From Brugia malayi (taxonomy: Eukaryota; Nematoda; Chromadorea; Rhabditida; Onchocercidae): a stretch of 64,000 nt of DNA. Location: the NCBI RefSeq assembly GCF_000002995.4, contig NW_025062479.1:23800221-23864220 (forward strand). Direction: 5' to 3'. The notes beneath the pieces were generated by a model. That model saw nothing but the letters and a program-made list of their open reading frames with translations, ran no database searches and was not told where the DNA came from. Below are positions 43,001 to 53,543 of this stretch, in pieces; the first letter of the stretch is position 1, and each line of letters begins with the position of its first letter. A program made the position numbers and the translations under genes.

Positions 43001-46000
43001 TAAATCAACCGAAAATGCTCGTACGTCAACGCCCGTACGTTCACGCATTTTTTTCATTTCATCATTTTGCATTTCATTTGGTTCTTTTCTACCAAGCAAA
43101 AAAAGATGTGAAATATTTCGACGATTGTAACCGATATATTTAGCCATTTGCCAACCAATACCACCAAGACCACCAGTTATAAGCCATCTTTCTTTTAACA
43201 ATGCATCATTTTTTATCACTGATAATTTTGATAATTGTTTTTTTGTATAATTTTTAAAATTTGAAATTTTTTGCAAAATAAAATTCCATTCATATTGCAC
43301 TTTTGGATATAATTCAGCGCATAAACTTTTAGCAAATCCTAATGCAAATGCATTAGCATATCCAGAATTAAATTTGCTAGAAAATATAAAAATTTGATTT
43401 GATTGAATGATTATTATTTGTGTTAATTGAAGTAATACATCAACAAGATATTTTAGTGAAAAATTATTGCTTAATGCAAATTTGATCAAAATTTTTTTAT
43501 GATCATTCAAATATGATAGCAAATAATGCTTGAAATTCACAGAATTTCTTCTATTAAAATGCAATATTTTGGCATTATCATCAATGCTTTGATATTTTTG
43601 CATTTTATCATTTACAATAATTATCAATTGATTATCTGATTTTTGTTTCAATAAAAATTCCTTATCAGTAATGATAACATTCATACAATCATTTCTTGAC
43701 TGCTTCTTAAAGAATATTTGTGTATATGCATAATTATCATTATCATCCAGCATTGATGATAATGTATGCTTATCGTCCAGTCGAGATTCTCTAGAAGTCG
43801 AGAATTCTTCAAATGTAGTGATAGTGCCAGAATGCTTCACCATTATTTCACTTATCTTTTTATCATCTTTGTTATCAGTAATTTTTGATGATATTTTATG
43901 CTTATAAATTGCATCCGTTAACAGTTTAATATTGGAATAATTGAAAAGATCAACAGCACTAAATTGCAAATTAGGAAAATAAATTGTATTTAAACGATTA
44001 GCAAGATCAGTAATTGCTAATGAATCAAGACCAAGTTCAATAAATGATGCTGATAATTGCTTATTGCTAATTGGACAATTATCTTTACGAATATCTTCCA
44101 CTGCATGTCGTACCTTATCAATGCATTCTTGATAAGTAACAAATGAAGTGCTGATAAATTGATCTGATTTTTTTTTCTTATCAATTTTCTCTTTTCGACC
44201 CTTTTTCATCTTATCAATCTTTTCATTACATTTATTATCACTGTTATTATCATTATCATCATCCAAATTCACACTTATCATTATCGTTTGATCATTTCCG
44301 CTATAAACGATAATTTTACGATTTGTAATTGCTAAATACACTGTTGATTCGGTTAAAAATGCTTGATGAAAATTTAAATTTTTAATGATAAATTTCTTAT
44401 CACCATAAATATCATTTGGATTTAAAATATCACAATAGCATACACTTTGTATTATTGCTTCTAATATATGAAAAATTTGATAGCAACATTTTGCTACAAA
44501 TATTATTTCATTAGAGGAAGTTGTAGAAGTACGAATAATTGTTTGATAAATTCCATCATAAATTATTCCTTTATTATTGAGAATTTCATAAAAATTTGGT
44601 TTGCTAATAAAACCATTTTTAATTTTATTAATATTTAATCGTTTCATTGTTGTTTCATGAACATTAAGAATAATATTTGCTTCACAAATAACACTTGTTG
44701 CACATGTTAATTTGATGTGATATTTGATATTTGAATATTTTGTAATTGTTGTTTTCATCCAATCATTTTCCTTCAACAAATATTTGTTCATTGTAAAATT
44801 ATGAAAGTAATATTGCGATTGTTTGCTAATATTTTTTGTGAAAAATGTTAGCTGTAATGCTTGTATAATAGCATCACAGCAAATACCAAATGAAAAGCGC
44901 ATTTGTCCATTGTATTTAAACGCCATCAATAATTTTGCATTTGTCATTTTGCTAATTTGATTAATAAAAATGCATTCATTTTGGCCTTCTTTCATCAATC
45001 GTCCAATTAACCAATGATCAATTGTTGGTGAATTTTTTGTAATCCAATATGATTCACGTTTAAATTGATAATTTGGAAGTGTAATTTGATAAGAAGATGT
45101 TGAATAGAGATGTTTCCAATTAATACAATTTCCATGTAAATATGATATTCCAATCATTTCCATTAATTCATATTCAAAATTTTTCTGATCTCTAATAATA
45201 TCTAATTTATACCATTTATAACGATCAACGATTTGCTTCTTTGTTGCTGAAATTTTCTTCGTAAAAATTTGCATATTTGAATATATTTTATAATTGTTTA
45301 CATTGGTAAATGCTAATTTACCTGTAATTAAATGTGCTGCTAGCAATGATAAATTATCAGTAGCATAAATAGCATTTAATTTAATGCCAATATCATTTAG
45401 AAAAGTAATTAAACTTAATAGGCCAGCTAAAATAATATCACAATAAGTTTGTGATAATTTTGCCAGAATTTGTTGCACAGCAAAATTTTTCATTAATGGA
45501 AGATAAAATTTATAAATCATTCTAAATTTTGGAAAATTTGAATGAAACCAAGAAAATAGATATATGTATGAATAATTTGATAATTTCAATCCTATCATTG
45601 CTTCTCCTTCTCCTCCTTTTCCGTCTTTATCATTTTTCATCACCAATTTTTGTATAATTTTTCTTTTATGTATGATAATAATAGCACGATAATGCATATG
45701 ATTTCGATGAAGCGATGCTGTTGAACAAATATTAGCAATTATTTGATTGCTATTTTCAAGCATTGTTTGATAGCTTATCATTAGCATATTTAATGATTCC
45801 ATACATTTTGCTGATAATGGACAAAGATATGTTTGCATTTTTGTTGTTAAATTTAATTTCATTTTTAATTGTTTATTATCAAATAATTTTTTACATTGTA
45901 TTATTGCCATAGCATTTGTACCACCAATACCAAATGAACTTATTCCAGCTAATGCATTATTACACATCCATTCTTCACCAATAATAGGCAAATATAAATT

Positions 46001-49000
46001 TCCATTTTGTAAATTTTGTAAAAATTGATATGATCCATGCACTGGAATATAATCATTTTTAAATTGCAATAAAATTTTAGCTAAACCAGTAGCACCAGCA
46101 GCAGCTTCCGAATGTCCAAAATGTGTTTTAGCAGTGCTTATTAAGCATTGATGCTGCAAATTAGCTTGCAATGCTTTTAATTCAATTGCATCACCAATTA
46201 TTGTACCAGTACCATGTGCTTCCCAATAATCAATCAATTGCTTTTCAGAAATTTCACTCAAACAATTTTGCAATAATTTTTCTTGTGCAAAACCATTTGG
46301 TGCTGTTAGTGAAATGCTTTTTCCATTATGACCAATTGTTGTTGAAATTATTCTTATCATACAATCATCAATTCTTTCATTATCAGTAGTATTACTACTA
46401 GTAGTAATATTATCAGCAGCAGTAGTAGTATTATCAGCAGTAGTAGTAGTAGTGATATTATCAGTAGTAGTAGTAGTAGTAGTGATATTATTTAATGTTA
46501 AAAGAAGTGCTACACAACCATCTGCTCTACCATAGCCATTTGATAATGCATCAAAGCTACGACATAAGCCATCATCAGCTAATAAATGACCATTAGCTCG
46601 TTGACCAATACTTTGTTCAGTTAAAATTAAATTAACACCTGCAACAATAGCAATTTTGCATTGTTCATTTTTTAATGCATCAATTGCTATTTGTAATGCA
46701 ACTAAACTTGAACTGCATGCAGTATCAATTGTAATTGCTGGTGCATTACTACCAAACAAATAATTCAATCGTCCACTAACAATACTTGCACTTGAACCAA
46801 GCATTGATATAGCATCATCACATTTGACAATATTTGCATATTCATTTGACATAAAACCAATAAAAAAACCTGCATCATGTAAATGAATCATTCCAGCATT
46901 TTCCATACATTCATAAATACATTCTAAAAGTAAACGTTGTTGTGGATCGATTTTTTCTGCTTCACTTCTTGAAATACCAAAAAATTTTGCATCAAAATAG
47001 CTAATATTATTTGATAAGAAATTACCACATCGTATTGGTATACCATATTGTTGTCCATATGCTAAATTATCTCTACCATTAATACGATCATATGGTATTT
47101 TATCTGTCATCAAATCACCAATTTTAAGTGCATTCCAAAATTCTGCTGGATCAGTGATATTTTTTGGTAAACGACATGCAATTGATTTAATACATACAAT
47201 TTTCTGATCATTTGCTAATATTTTTTCTAATTGTTCAAATTTTTTCATTTTTAATTTTTTTAATTCCATTTGATATGATGAATGTTTGTTTGCTTTGTTA
47301 AATGTTGATGAAAAATTTTGATCATTTTTCAATGATTTTAATATATGATTTGTTTTTATTGGAGAAAAATTGATAGCATTTGCTATAACAGTAATTTTAT
47401 CAGTGATAAATTGAAATGAACCCTGAATTTGTCCATTTTTTAATTTAACTTTAACAAATGCTAATATATTAGCATTAGAATTATTGCTTCTTTCTCTTCT
47501 TCTTCCAATCGAAATTTCTTCCTCTTCGCTAATATTATCAGTGATAATCATTTGTTGTATATGAAATGGTACCAATGTGGTACCAGTCGATTTTACACCA
47601 AATTGTTGAATGTAAATAAAAACAATTGCTTGCATAGCTCCGTCGATTAACACGTCAAAATGTTCACTTGGCGTAAGTTCAACCGTACCATAATTTCCAT
47701 TAATTAATAAATTTTTCACCGAACGAAATTCCGCATAATATTGATAGTAATACTTTTCCATTTCAGTATAAAATTCTTTTTCAGTTACTAATTTAGCATT
47801 TAATTCTGTTTCAATAGCTAATAATCGTTTATCAATGCTAGCAGAAATCCAATTATTACTTTTGTCAAAATATTTGACAATTTGACAATTTCTAACAAAT
47901 TGAAATGTAACACATTGATGATTTTTATATGTAACAGTGCAAATATTAGCAGAAAATTGAATTTTAAAATGAATAAAATCATTTTCAGATGTAAAAATAA
48001 CAGGAAATAAGAATGTTACATTTTTAAAAATGTAACGCTCATTTAAAAATGAGTTAAAAATAGTGATAAGTAGTGTAGCAGCTGATAAAATATTACAATT
48101 ATGTATCAAATGAGCAAATAAATATTTTTCATCGTTCAAATTTATTTTAACATTGAAAATTTTTTCATTGACTGATAAATTTGTCATAGTTTTTTTTTCA
48201 ATTAAAATTTTTTGTAATGCATTAAAAAGTTTGAAATTATTTTGATGTGCAATAAATGTTATAAAATCATCAAAATTTTCAATATGCTTCATTAAGCAAT
48301 TATTATTTGTTGATCCAATTATCATAAATGATTTTAATTGATCATTTAAAAATTGTTCATTTTGCATTTCATTTGTAAGAATTGCTGTTATCAGTGTTTC
48401 CATATTTGATATGATTAGCTGCTCGATGTTAATTAGCGAAATTGCATTTTGAAAATTAATATCAATTTTTGATAGGATTGCATTAATTTGTTTAGCAATT
48501 ATCAATTTATCACCACTGATCGTTGTTATCAGTGAATCGATCATTTTCCATGCAAAACATGCATCATCAAGTTTAATTGCATTTTTAGCAGCTAACATCA
48601 TTAGTGTATCAATTCCGGAAACGATTATTCGTTCAGGATTATAGCCAATATGAAATAGTAATTTAATAAATGCATATGTTAGCGCACCACATTGCTCGAT
48701 TGTTTCAATTGTCAAATCATTGTGACAAATATGAAATGCATCACAACATTGCTTGTAATACTGTTGAAAAGTATCTGATAATATCTGGAATGATGATAAT
48801 GCTAATGTGCATTTTCTCGAGATATTTATCAGTAATCCCGGGATTTGCAAATTTTTGTTCCATTCAATACTTTCAAATTGTTTGCCATCGTTGCATTCTT
48901 CTTGCTTTTCAGTAATTGCATTTCCAGTATTTGTATTAATTTCAAATTTTAATCCTTTCTTTTTGCTATCGAAATTTTTTGATTTATTTTGATCGCATTC

Positions 49001-49150
49001 ATTGTCACATTTAGTGTTCATTGCTTGACCATTGGTCATTTTGTTTCTTCCTTGATCGTTACACTCATTCCGTTGTTCTGGAATCTTCCAATAATTATTC
49101 CATTCTTTGGCATTATCCGGTATGTCTTCCGGATCATACTTGTGATCCAT
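25484..49150 (-). CDS. Giant hybrid polyketide synthase / non-ribosomal peptide synthetase with C-terminal thioesterase
   Basis: Four exons on the minus strand: 49150-27695 (7152 codons with no interruption), 26720-26529, 26185-26028 and 25676-25484; GT-AG junctions close in phase to 7332 aa. Domain order with active residues: decayed AT and DH; KS1 (C812); decayed AT and DH; ACP1 (S1710); KR1 (Y2134); ACP2 (S2318); AT (S2563); DH (H2826, D2999); KS2 (C3292); decayed AT; KR2; ACP3 (S4419); KS3 (C4634); AT (S5084); KR3; PCP1 (S5924); C (HH6122-6123); A; PCP2 (S7020); TE (S7168, D7197, H7302). This is the architecture class of C. elegans PKS-1/NRPS-1, which make nemamides in a neuron pair. It most likely builds a polyketide, extends it by one amino acid and releases it or passes it on. 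Conserved catalytic residues argue for a working enzyme. An acceptor 27 nt upstream of the ATG suggests a complete 5' end, but further upstream exons cannot be excluded. Confidence 0.93.
26340..26525. repeat. Four tandem copies of a 37-48-bp unit in TE intron 2
   Basis: The string TGACAAAATAAAAGTTAAAA recurs at about 26376, 26421 and 26458, with a variant at about 26506. The last copy lies directly against the splice donor of the exon ending at 26529. Confidence 0.85.
27229..27480. repeat. Direct duplication of about 122 bp in TE intron 1
   Basis: Two near-identical copies contain TTTTTTACAGACATATTTCA and CTTTTCATACTAGAAG. The surrounding 27000-27600 is made of looser TTTAATTTATTGAATAAT-type repeats. 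All lie in the 974-bp intron after the giant exon. Confidence 0.85.
27956..31198 (-). other. NRPS module: condensation, adenylation, carrier (residues about 5985-7065)
   Basis: The C domain keeps HHIITDGWS (H6122-H6123, D6127). The A domain shows IFTSGTTGKPKA near 6619, IFDVSCMNIF, YGPTETT, YYTGDF, GRKDKQLKMHGYR and NRNGKIDV near 6952, so all core motifs are present including the final Lys. The Asp of IFDVS suggests an alpha-amino acid substrate, which I cannot identify. PCP2 has IGGHSL (S7020). Confidence 0.92.
31256..35743 (-). other. KS3, AT, KR3, PCP1 (residues about 4470-5965)
   Basis: KS3 has YSACSTA (C4634), ECHGSGT and NIGHALAGAG. The AT has MIGHSLGEYVAA (S5084) and YGFHSSF, with a long glutamine run inserted just before the catalytic part. 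KR3 has FGFGSIG near 5607 and NSSMNALFGIPGNSDYAASN. The carrier has LGGHSL (S5924), a peptidyl-carrier style motif. This is the only module in canonical order. Confidence 0.88.
34028..34072 (-). repeat. CAA/CAG codon run (polyglutamine) in the second intact AT
   Basis: Encodes a glutamine run broken by single His residues, shortly before the GHSLGE motif. The frame is kept. Variable-length trinucleotide expansion is likely. Confidence 0.9.
35771..39718 (-). other. KS2, decayed AT, KR2, ACP3 (residues about 3145-4460)
   Basis: KS2 has DPQQRILLE, DTACSSF (C3292), EAHATGT and IGHCEAVAG. The following AT-like region reads IIIATNRID where the serine motif should be. KR2 has ITGNIRGIAG near residue 4114, an altered nucleotide-binding loop, but keeps SSAATILGSAGQANYVVAN. 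ACP3 carries MGIDSL (S4419). Asn-rich insertions flank KR2. Confidence 0.85.
36046..36125 (-). repeat. AAC/AAT/GAC codon runs (Asn/Asp-rich linker) before ACP3
   Basis: Interrupted AAC/AAT trinucleotide repeat coding for an Asn/Asp/Ser linker between KR2 and ACP3. A second such run of Asn codons lies at about 37106-37161 within KR2. Both preserve the frame. Confidence 0.88.
39821..41743 (-). other. Intact acyltransferase and dehydratase without their own ketosynthase (residues about 2470-3110)
   Basis: The AT begins FMISGQGSQIWNMG and contains VGHSIGEIVAY (S2563) and YPFHSS. The DH contains HRLHGAIILP (H2826, matching HxxxGxxxxP) and LIDGSLQ (D2999). Directly upstream is ACP2, directly downstream KS2. 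They may act in trans on other modules or belong functionally with KS1. Confidence 0.85.
41951..45901 (-). other. Decayed AT and DH, ACP1, KR1, ACP2 (residues about 1084-2400)
   Basis: After KS1 an AT-like fold has AIYATDNLS instead of GHSxGE. It is followed by PNYQFKRESYW and a DH-like region with DHWLIGRLM. ACP1 carries LGLDSL (S1710). KR1 has ITGGLGGIG near residue 1990 and NSSISALIGNRGQCNYSAAN with Tyr 2134. ACP2 carries LGLDSF (S2318). The ketoreductase thus sits between two carrier domains. Confidence 0.82.
45902..47209 (-). other. Ketosynthase KS1 (residues about 648-1083)
   Basis: Shows DPQQRLLLE, the nucleophile motif DTACSSS (C812), EAHGTGT and FGHSEAAAG, so the Cys-His-His triad is complete. 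A Thr-rich low-complexity insertion interrupts the domain between the Cys and the first His. Confidence 0.92.
46382..46491 (-). repeat. ACT/ACC codon runs (Thr-rich insertion) inside KS1
   Basis: Tandem TAGTAGTAG blocks separated by GATATTATC on the plus strand encode Thr runs with D-N-I spacers, inserted between two conserved parts of KS1. In frame. It would be a surface loop if the enzyme folds. Confidence 0.88.
47231..49150 (-). other. PKS N-terminal region: remnant AT and DH-like domains (residues 1-640)
   Basis: Residues about 120-200 resemble the middle of an acyltransferase, with IVSGIDT where GHSxGE should be. Residues about 345-560 resemble a double hot-dog dehydratase: HLIHNCNILS in place of HxxxGxxxxP, then EFRSVKNLLING and DVLIDGAMQA, which keeps the second active-site Asp. 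No ketosynthase precedes them. Either this is a decayed loading region or an upstream part is missing. Confidence 0.5.
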
Positions 49151-49169
49151 AATATCATCAGTAAAATAA

Positions 49170-49190
49170 AACGATATCCTGAATGTGTGA
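49170..49190 (-). other. Putative spliced-leader or splice acceptor upstream of the PKS start
   Basis: On the minus strand ACATTCAG precedes GATATCG, placing an AG acceptor about 27 nt before the ATG with an open frame between. It may be the trans-splice site, which would make 49150 the true start, or the acceptor of an unseen upstream exon. Confidence 0.45.
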
Positions 49191-49198
49191 ACTGATAT

Positions 49199-49444
49199 TA
49201 ACTGATATTAGGAGGGTAATTAATATAAAATGAAAATCAAAAATGAAATGAATGAAATATTTGAAATTTGAATGAAAAGCATTTAACTGATATTAGGAGT
49301 GTAATTAATATAAAATGAAAATCAAAAATGAAATGAATGAAATATTTGAAATTTGAATGAAAAGCATTTAACTGATATTAGGAGTATAATTAATATAAAA
49401 TGAAAATCAAAAATGAAATATTTGAAATTTAAATGAAAAGCATT
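49199..49444. repeat. Three tandem copies of an 85-bp unit upstream of the PKS gene
   Basis: Each copy begins AACTGATATTAGGAG and ends GAATGAAAAGCATTT; starts at about 49199, 49284 and 49369. The third copy has a short internal deletion. The array begins about 50 bp from the PKS start codon and so occupies its proximal promoter. Confidence 0.92.
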
Positions 49445-52400
49445 GAAGAATTAAAAATAGTAATTGGAAAATTAAAAAATGCCAAGAAAACGATAAAAAT
49501 ATTTATTACTGAAATTAAATAATTCATGAAATGTAATAATCTTTAAAAGTATTAAGATGCAACAAAATTATTATTTATTAAATATTAATTCGATTAATTT
49601 TTTAATTAGTTTTATAATAAAACAAAGACAATTTTTTTCTCCATAAAATTTGTTAACTATTTTAAATTTTTAAAAAGAAAAAAAAAAGAATTGAAAAAGA
49701 GAAGAAGACAAAATTATTACATTTTGTTAAATTAATTTTTTAAATATTTTTATAATAAGAACAAAGACGAGTTTTTTTCTCATAAAATTTGTTAATTATT
49801 TTAAATTTTTAAAAAAGAATAAACAGTAAAGCTCAAAGAAAAAAAGAATTGAAAAATGGAAGAAGAAGAAGAAATATTAATATTACTTGAAGAGATAAAA
49901 GAGTGGAAAAAAGAAGATAAAATAAAAAATGTGAAAGGAATAAATGCGCAAAATGTAAATGACATTTGCCGCTGAAACACTAACATTAAATAGTTTTATC
50001 TACAGTAGATTGAAAATTTGAAAAATTGAGGCAATTATTTGTAAAATAATGCTAATAAAATATCAATTCATCCACTTTTGCAATCTTTTCTCACTTTTTA
50101 GTTTTTCTTTTTTTTTGTTCCTTCAACAATTTAGAATTTAGTTTTGTATAAATTATATCAATTTTCTTTTTATTGCTTGAAGAGTTTATTTTTAACTTAG
50201 AACAATTTTGCAAGTAATAATTGAATTTATTAAAAATTGAATTTGAATTTTAAAATTAAAATCAAAATAATTTTTAGAAATAATTTGAGATAACGATGAA
50301 TAGAATTACATTTATTTATATTTACTATTTATTATCATCAGAATTATTATTTTACTATTATTACAGCATACTTTACTTTACTTTATGATGCATAAATATC
50401 ATAACTTTTTATTATTTTATTTTTGTCACTTAAAAAAAAAAAGAAAAATTTGATAATGGTTACTTTGATATGATAAAATATGACAAATAAGGATTGATAA
50501 AAGTGATATGATATGATATTTTATAATGTTTAAAATAGGAAAACAAAAATTATTCATATCATATGATTTCATTTCTAAAACATTTGTTTTAAATTAAATC
50601 GAGTAAATAATTTAAGTAAATTAAATTTAAAAAAAGGCATAATTCATTTAATGATTGAAAATTATCAGATTACAATTAAATTAAACTAACAATATCTGTT
50701 TCTATCTGTTTGCTTATCTGTCTTATCTCGAGAGTGTTAAAAATTTATCAACAATTTCAACAGAAGCAGATCACTTTTAGCATATTTTTCTTTATTATAT
50801 TTCAATTTTAAATCAATTTTAAATTTATTAAAAATAAAAATAATTGTCAAAAATTTGTCAAATGTTCTCTAGCTATTATAAATTTATTGACTTTTTAAGT
50901 TTTAGTTTAGAAAACAAATAGAAAGATGAAAACGAAAAAAAAACAAAAATAGTTTAACAAACTATTCACTAATTAAAATCAAAAATTAATAAAACAAAAA
51001 ATTCATAACTGTTGCATGCTAAAATTAATTAATTTAAATTCAATTAAATCTTTTAAGTTTTTAAAATTAATTAATTTAAATTTAATAAAATCTTTTTTAC
51101 ATATTTCTTGCATATAATAATAAATTGTAAATTGATTGCTGCACAAAAATTTTTTAATCTATTCGATAAAAGACAAAAAAAACGAAATCGATAAAATATT
51201 GTTTATTAAAAAAATTATTTATCAATTCATTAAATTATTATAAAAATTTAAAATTTTACATATTACCGACAGAAATATATAATTGATATATTATTATGGA
51301 ATATTTTATAATACTTAAATTTATCTATGTAATATTTTATATTACATAATTTAATTATGTAATAAGATACATACACTGATAAATATTTTGATAAAACTAT
51401 TATCAGTATTACGTAATTATTTAGTGATAAATGTTTGATACACTATCATATCAGTGACATTTTACAAAATGATTGTGTAAATAAATGTATGTCAAATTTA
51501 TACGGATGAATGTGCATTGGTGTTGTGACCTAAAAAAGAAAAATTTTTAATGGGTAATTGATGAACGTTTAGTTAAAATGCATACAATGATGAATTTGAC
51601 TTTTATTTTGAATTCTACTATTATAAATTAAAAAATTTTCAATTATATAAATTTTGTTTAAATTTAAACAAAATTTATTTATTTATTTATTTTTTTTTTT
51701 TTTTTGAACAATTAATTTTTAGAAATTAACAATAATTTTATTTAATATGTTTTAAATTTTAGCGCTTACTATTTTTTTTTTCTCTTAAACTTTTTTTTTT
51801 TTAAAAAAAGGATAGAAAATTGTTTATTATAATTTAAGTAATGTATTACTGAAAAAGTTTTAAATTATTTGAAATTGTTAATATATTTAAAATGTCTTTT
51901 TAGAAATGGCAAATATCTTAAAAAAAAAAAAAAAAAATTTATATATGTATGAAATTGTTTTGATAAAGAAATAATTGCTAAATAATTTTTTAATTTCATT
52001 AAGCAATTTTTATTATTAATTTAAGTTTTTTATTTATATTTTTTTTTTGGAAAAAATTTATATATGTTAAATAGATTAAATTATTTGTTAAATTTATTAA
52101 AAATTTCATTTTTATTAAAGAATTTTTCCTTCTTTTTTTTTCTTTTTTTGCATGAATAAACCATTTTCATTCATTTCAATGCAAATTTATTGTTAATAAA
52201 TTATTTCAAAAAAAAAAAAAATATATAAAATTCATTTTTATTTTATATAATAAATTGGATAAAATAAATTGATGAAAAAAAAAAATTTGTTTTCATTACA
52301 AAATAAAATTATCCATTAACTATTAACAAAAATTATTTCTTTCCTTTTTTTTTTTTTTTTGCATTTTATATGTTTCAATAAAATAATATCATTGAAATTT

Positions 52401-53543
52401 TATTCAAATTAAAAATAATAATAATAAAATAGAGAAGATATTCAATTTTTTATAATCAAATATATAAATTAAATTGAATTAAATCTTTTTCAATCTATTC
52501 ACCTATTGAAGATTTTTTCCCAAAAAGAAAAAAATTCGAAATTAAAAATAAATAAAAAAAAAAGTGAAAAACGATTGTAATAGAATGAATGTTTGTTAAT
52601 GATAATAAATATAACATTTTCTATCGTTAATTTTTGCATTTTGAAAATATTTCATTCTTATTTTTTATTAATTCATTTAATTTCATATGAAGTATTTCAG
52701 TATTGAATATGTTAATATTGCATTGATATTATGTAATTTTATATTGAGAGTATTACTTAATAATGAATGATTGCTGACTGATTATTAATTATTAATGAAT
52801 GATTAAAATTATACAATCCTGTATTATGTAATTTTTTTCATCAGTAATAATTAATATTAATTCACGAATGATAACTAATAATCGGTAGTATCTAATATTA
52901 ATTCATCAATATTGAGTAACTGATAATAACTGATATTGGATAATTAATAACAACTGATATTAATTTACTGATAATAATTGATATAATTAATAATAACTGA
53001 TAAATTAATAATAAGACCGATAGTATCTAACATTAATTCATTAATATCGAGTAATTGATAATAACTGATGTTAATTTACTGATAATATTTGATATAATTA
53101 ATAATAACTGATAAATTAATAATAAGACCGATAGTATCTAATATTAATCCATTAATATTGAGTAATTGATAATAACTGATATTGGATAATTAATAATAAC
53201 TGATATTAATTTACTAATAATAACTGATACTAATTTACTAATAATGGATAATTGATAAATATTACTAATTGATAAGTAATAGTAATTGATAATTAATACA
53301 TTCATTTAGATATTTGTTATATTTAGAATAATATTTACATACAATTAATACAGTTGTGCCAATATTATAAATGTATTAATTAGAATAAACTAAATAACAA
53401 TGATAACAATTTTATTATCACTAAAAAAAAAATAATGATAATGTCACTATTATCATTGTATGCGATCAAAATTTCAAAAATTAACAAAAAAAAAAAAAAA
53501 AAAAAAACAAAAATATTTAGGAATAACAATAAATTCTACAAAA
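49445..53543. other. Divergent intergenic region between PKS-NRPS and lipase
   Basis: About 4.1 kb of extremely AT-rich sequence. The last part (about 52690-53290) is an imperfect array of TAATAACTGATA and TATTAATTTACTGATAATA segments, with a longer unit of about 120 bp (ACCGATAGTATCTAA core near 52880, 53015 and 53128). No exon with credible splice sites was found. An upstream PKS exon here cannot be ruled out. Confidence 0.5.
52860..53290. repeat. Imperfect tandem array of ACTGATAAT-rich units
   Basis: The block ACCGATAGTATCTAATATTA followed by TTGAGTAATTGATAATAACT recurs about every 115-135 bp, with GGATAATTAATAATAACTG fill-in. The array ends about 250 bp upstream of the lipase start. Confidence 0.75.

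Noticed and set aside
25484..49150. PKS-NRPS as bacterial contamination or endosymbiont DNA
   Set aside because: The thioesterase is completed only by GT-AG splicing with nematode-like acceptors, the AT-rich codon use and low-complexity runs match the window, and animal genes flank it on both sides.
31845..49195. Many plus-strand open frames of 60-115 codons opposite the PKS
   Set aside because: They are antisense shadows of the giant exon with no splice context or recognisable domains.
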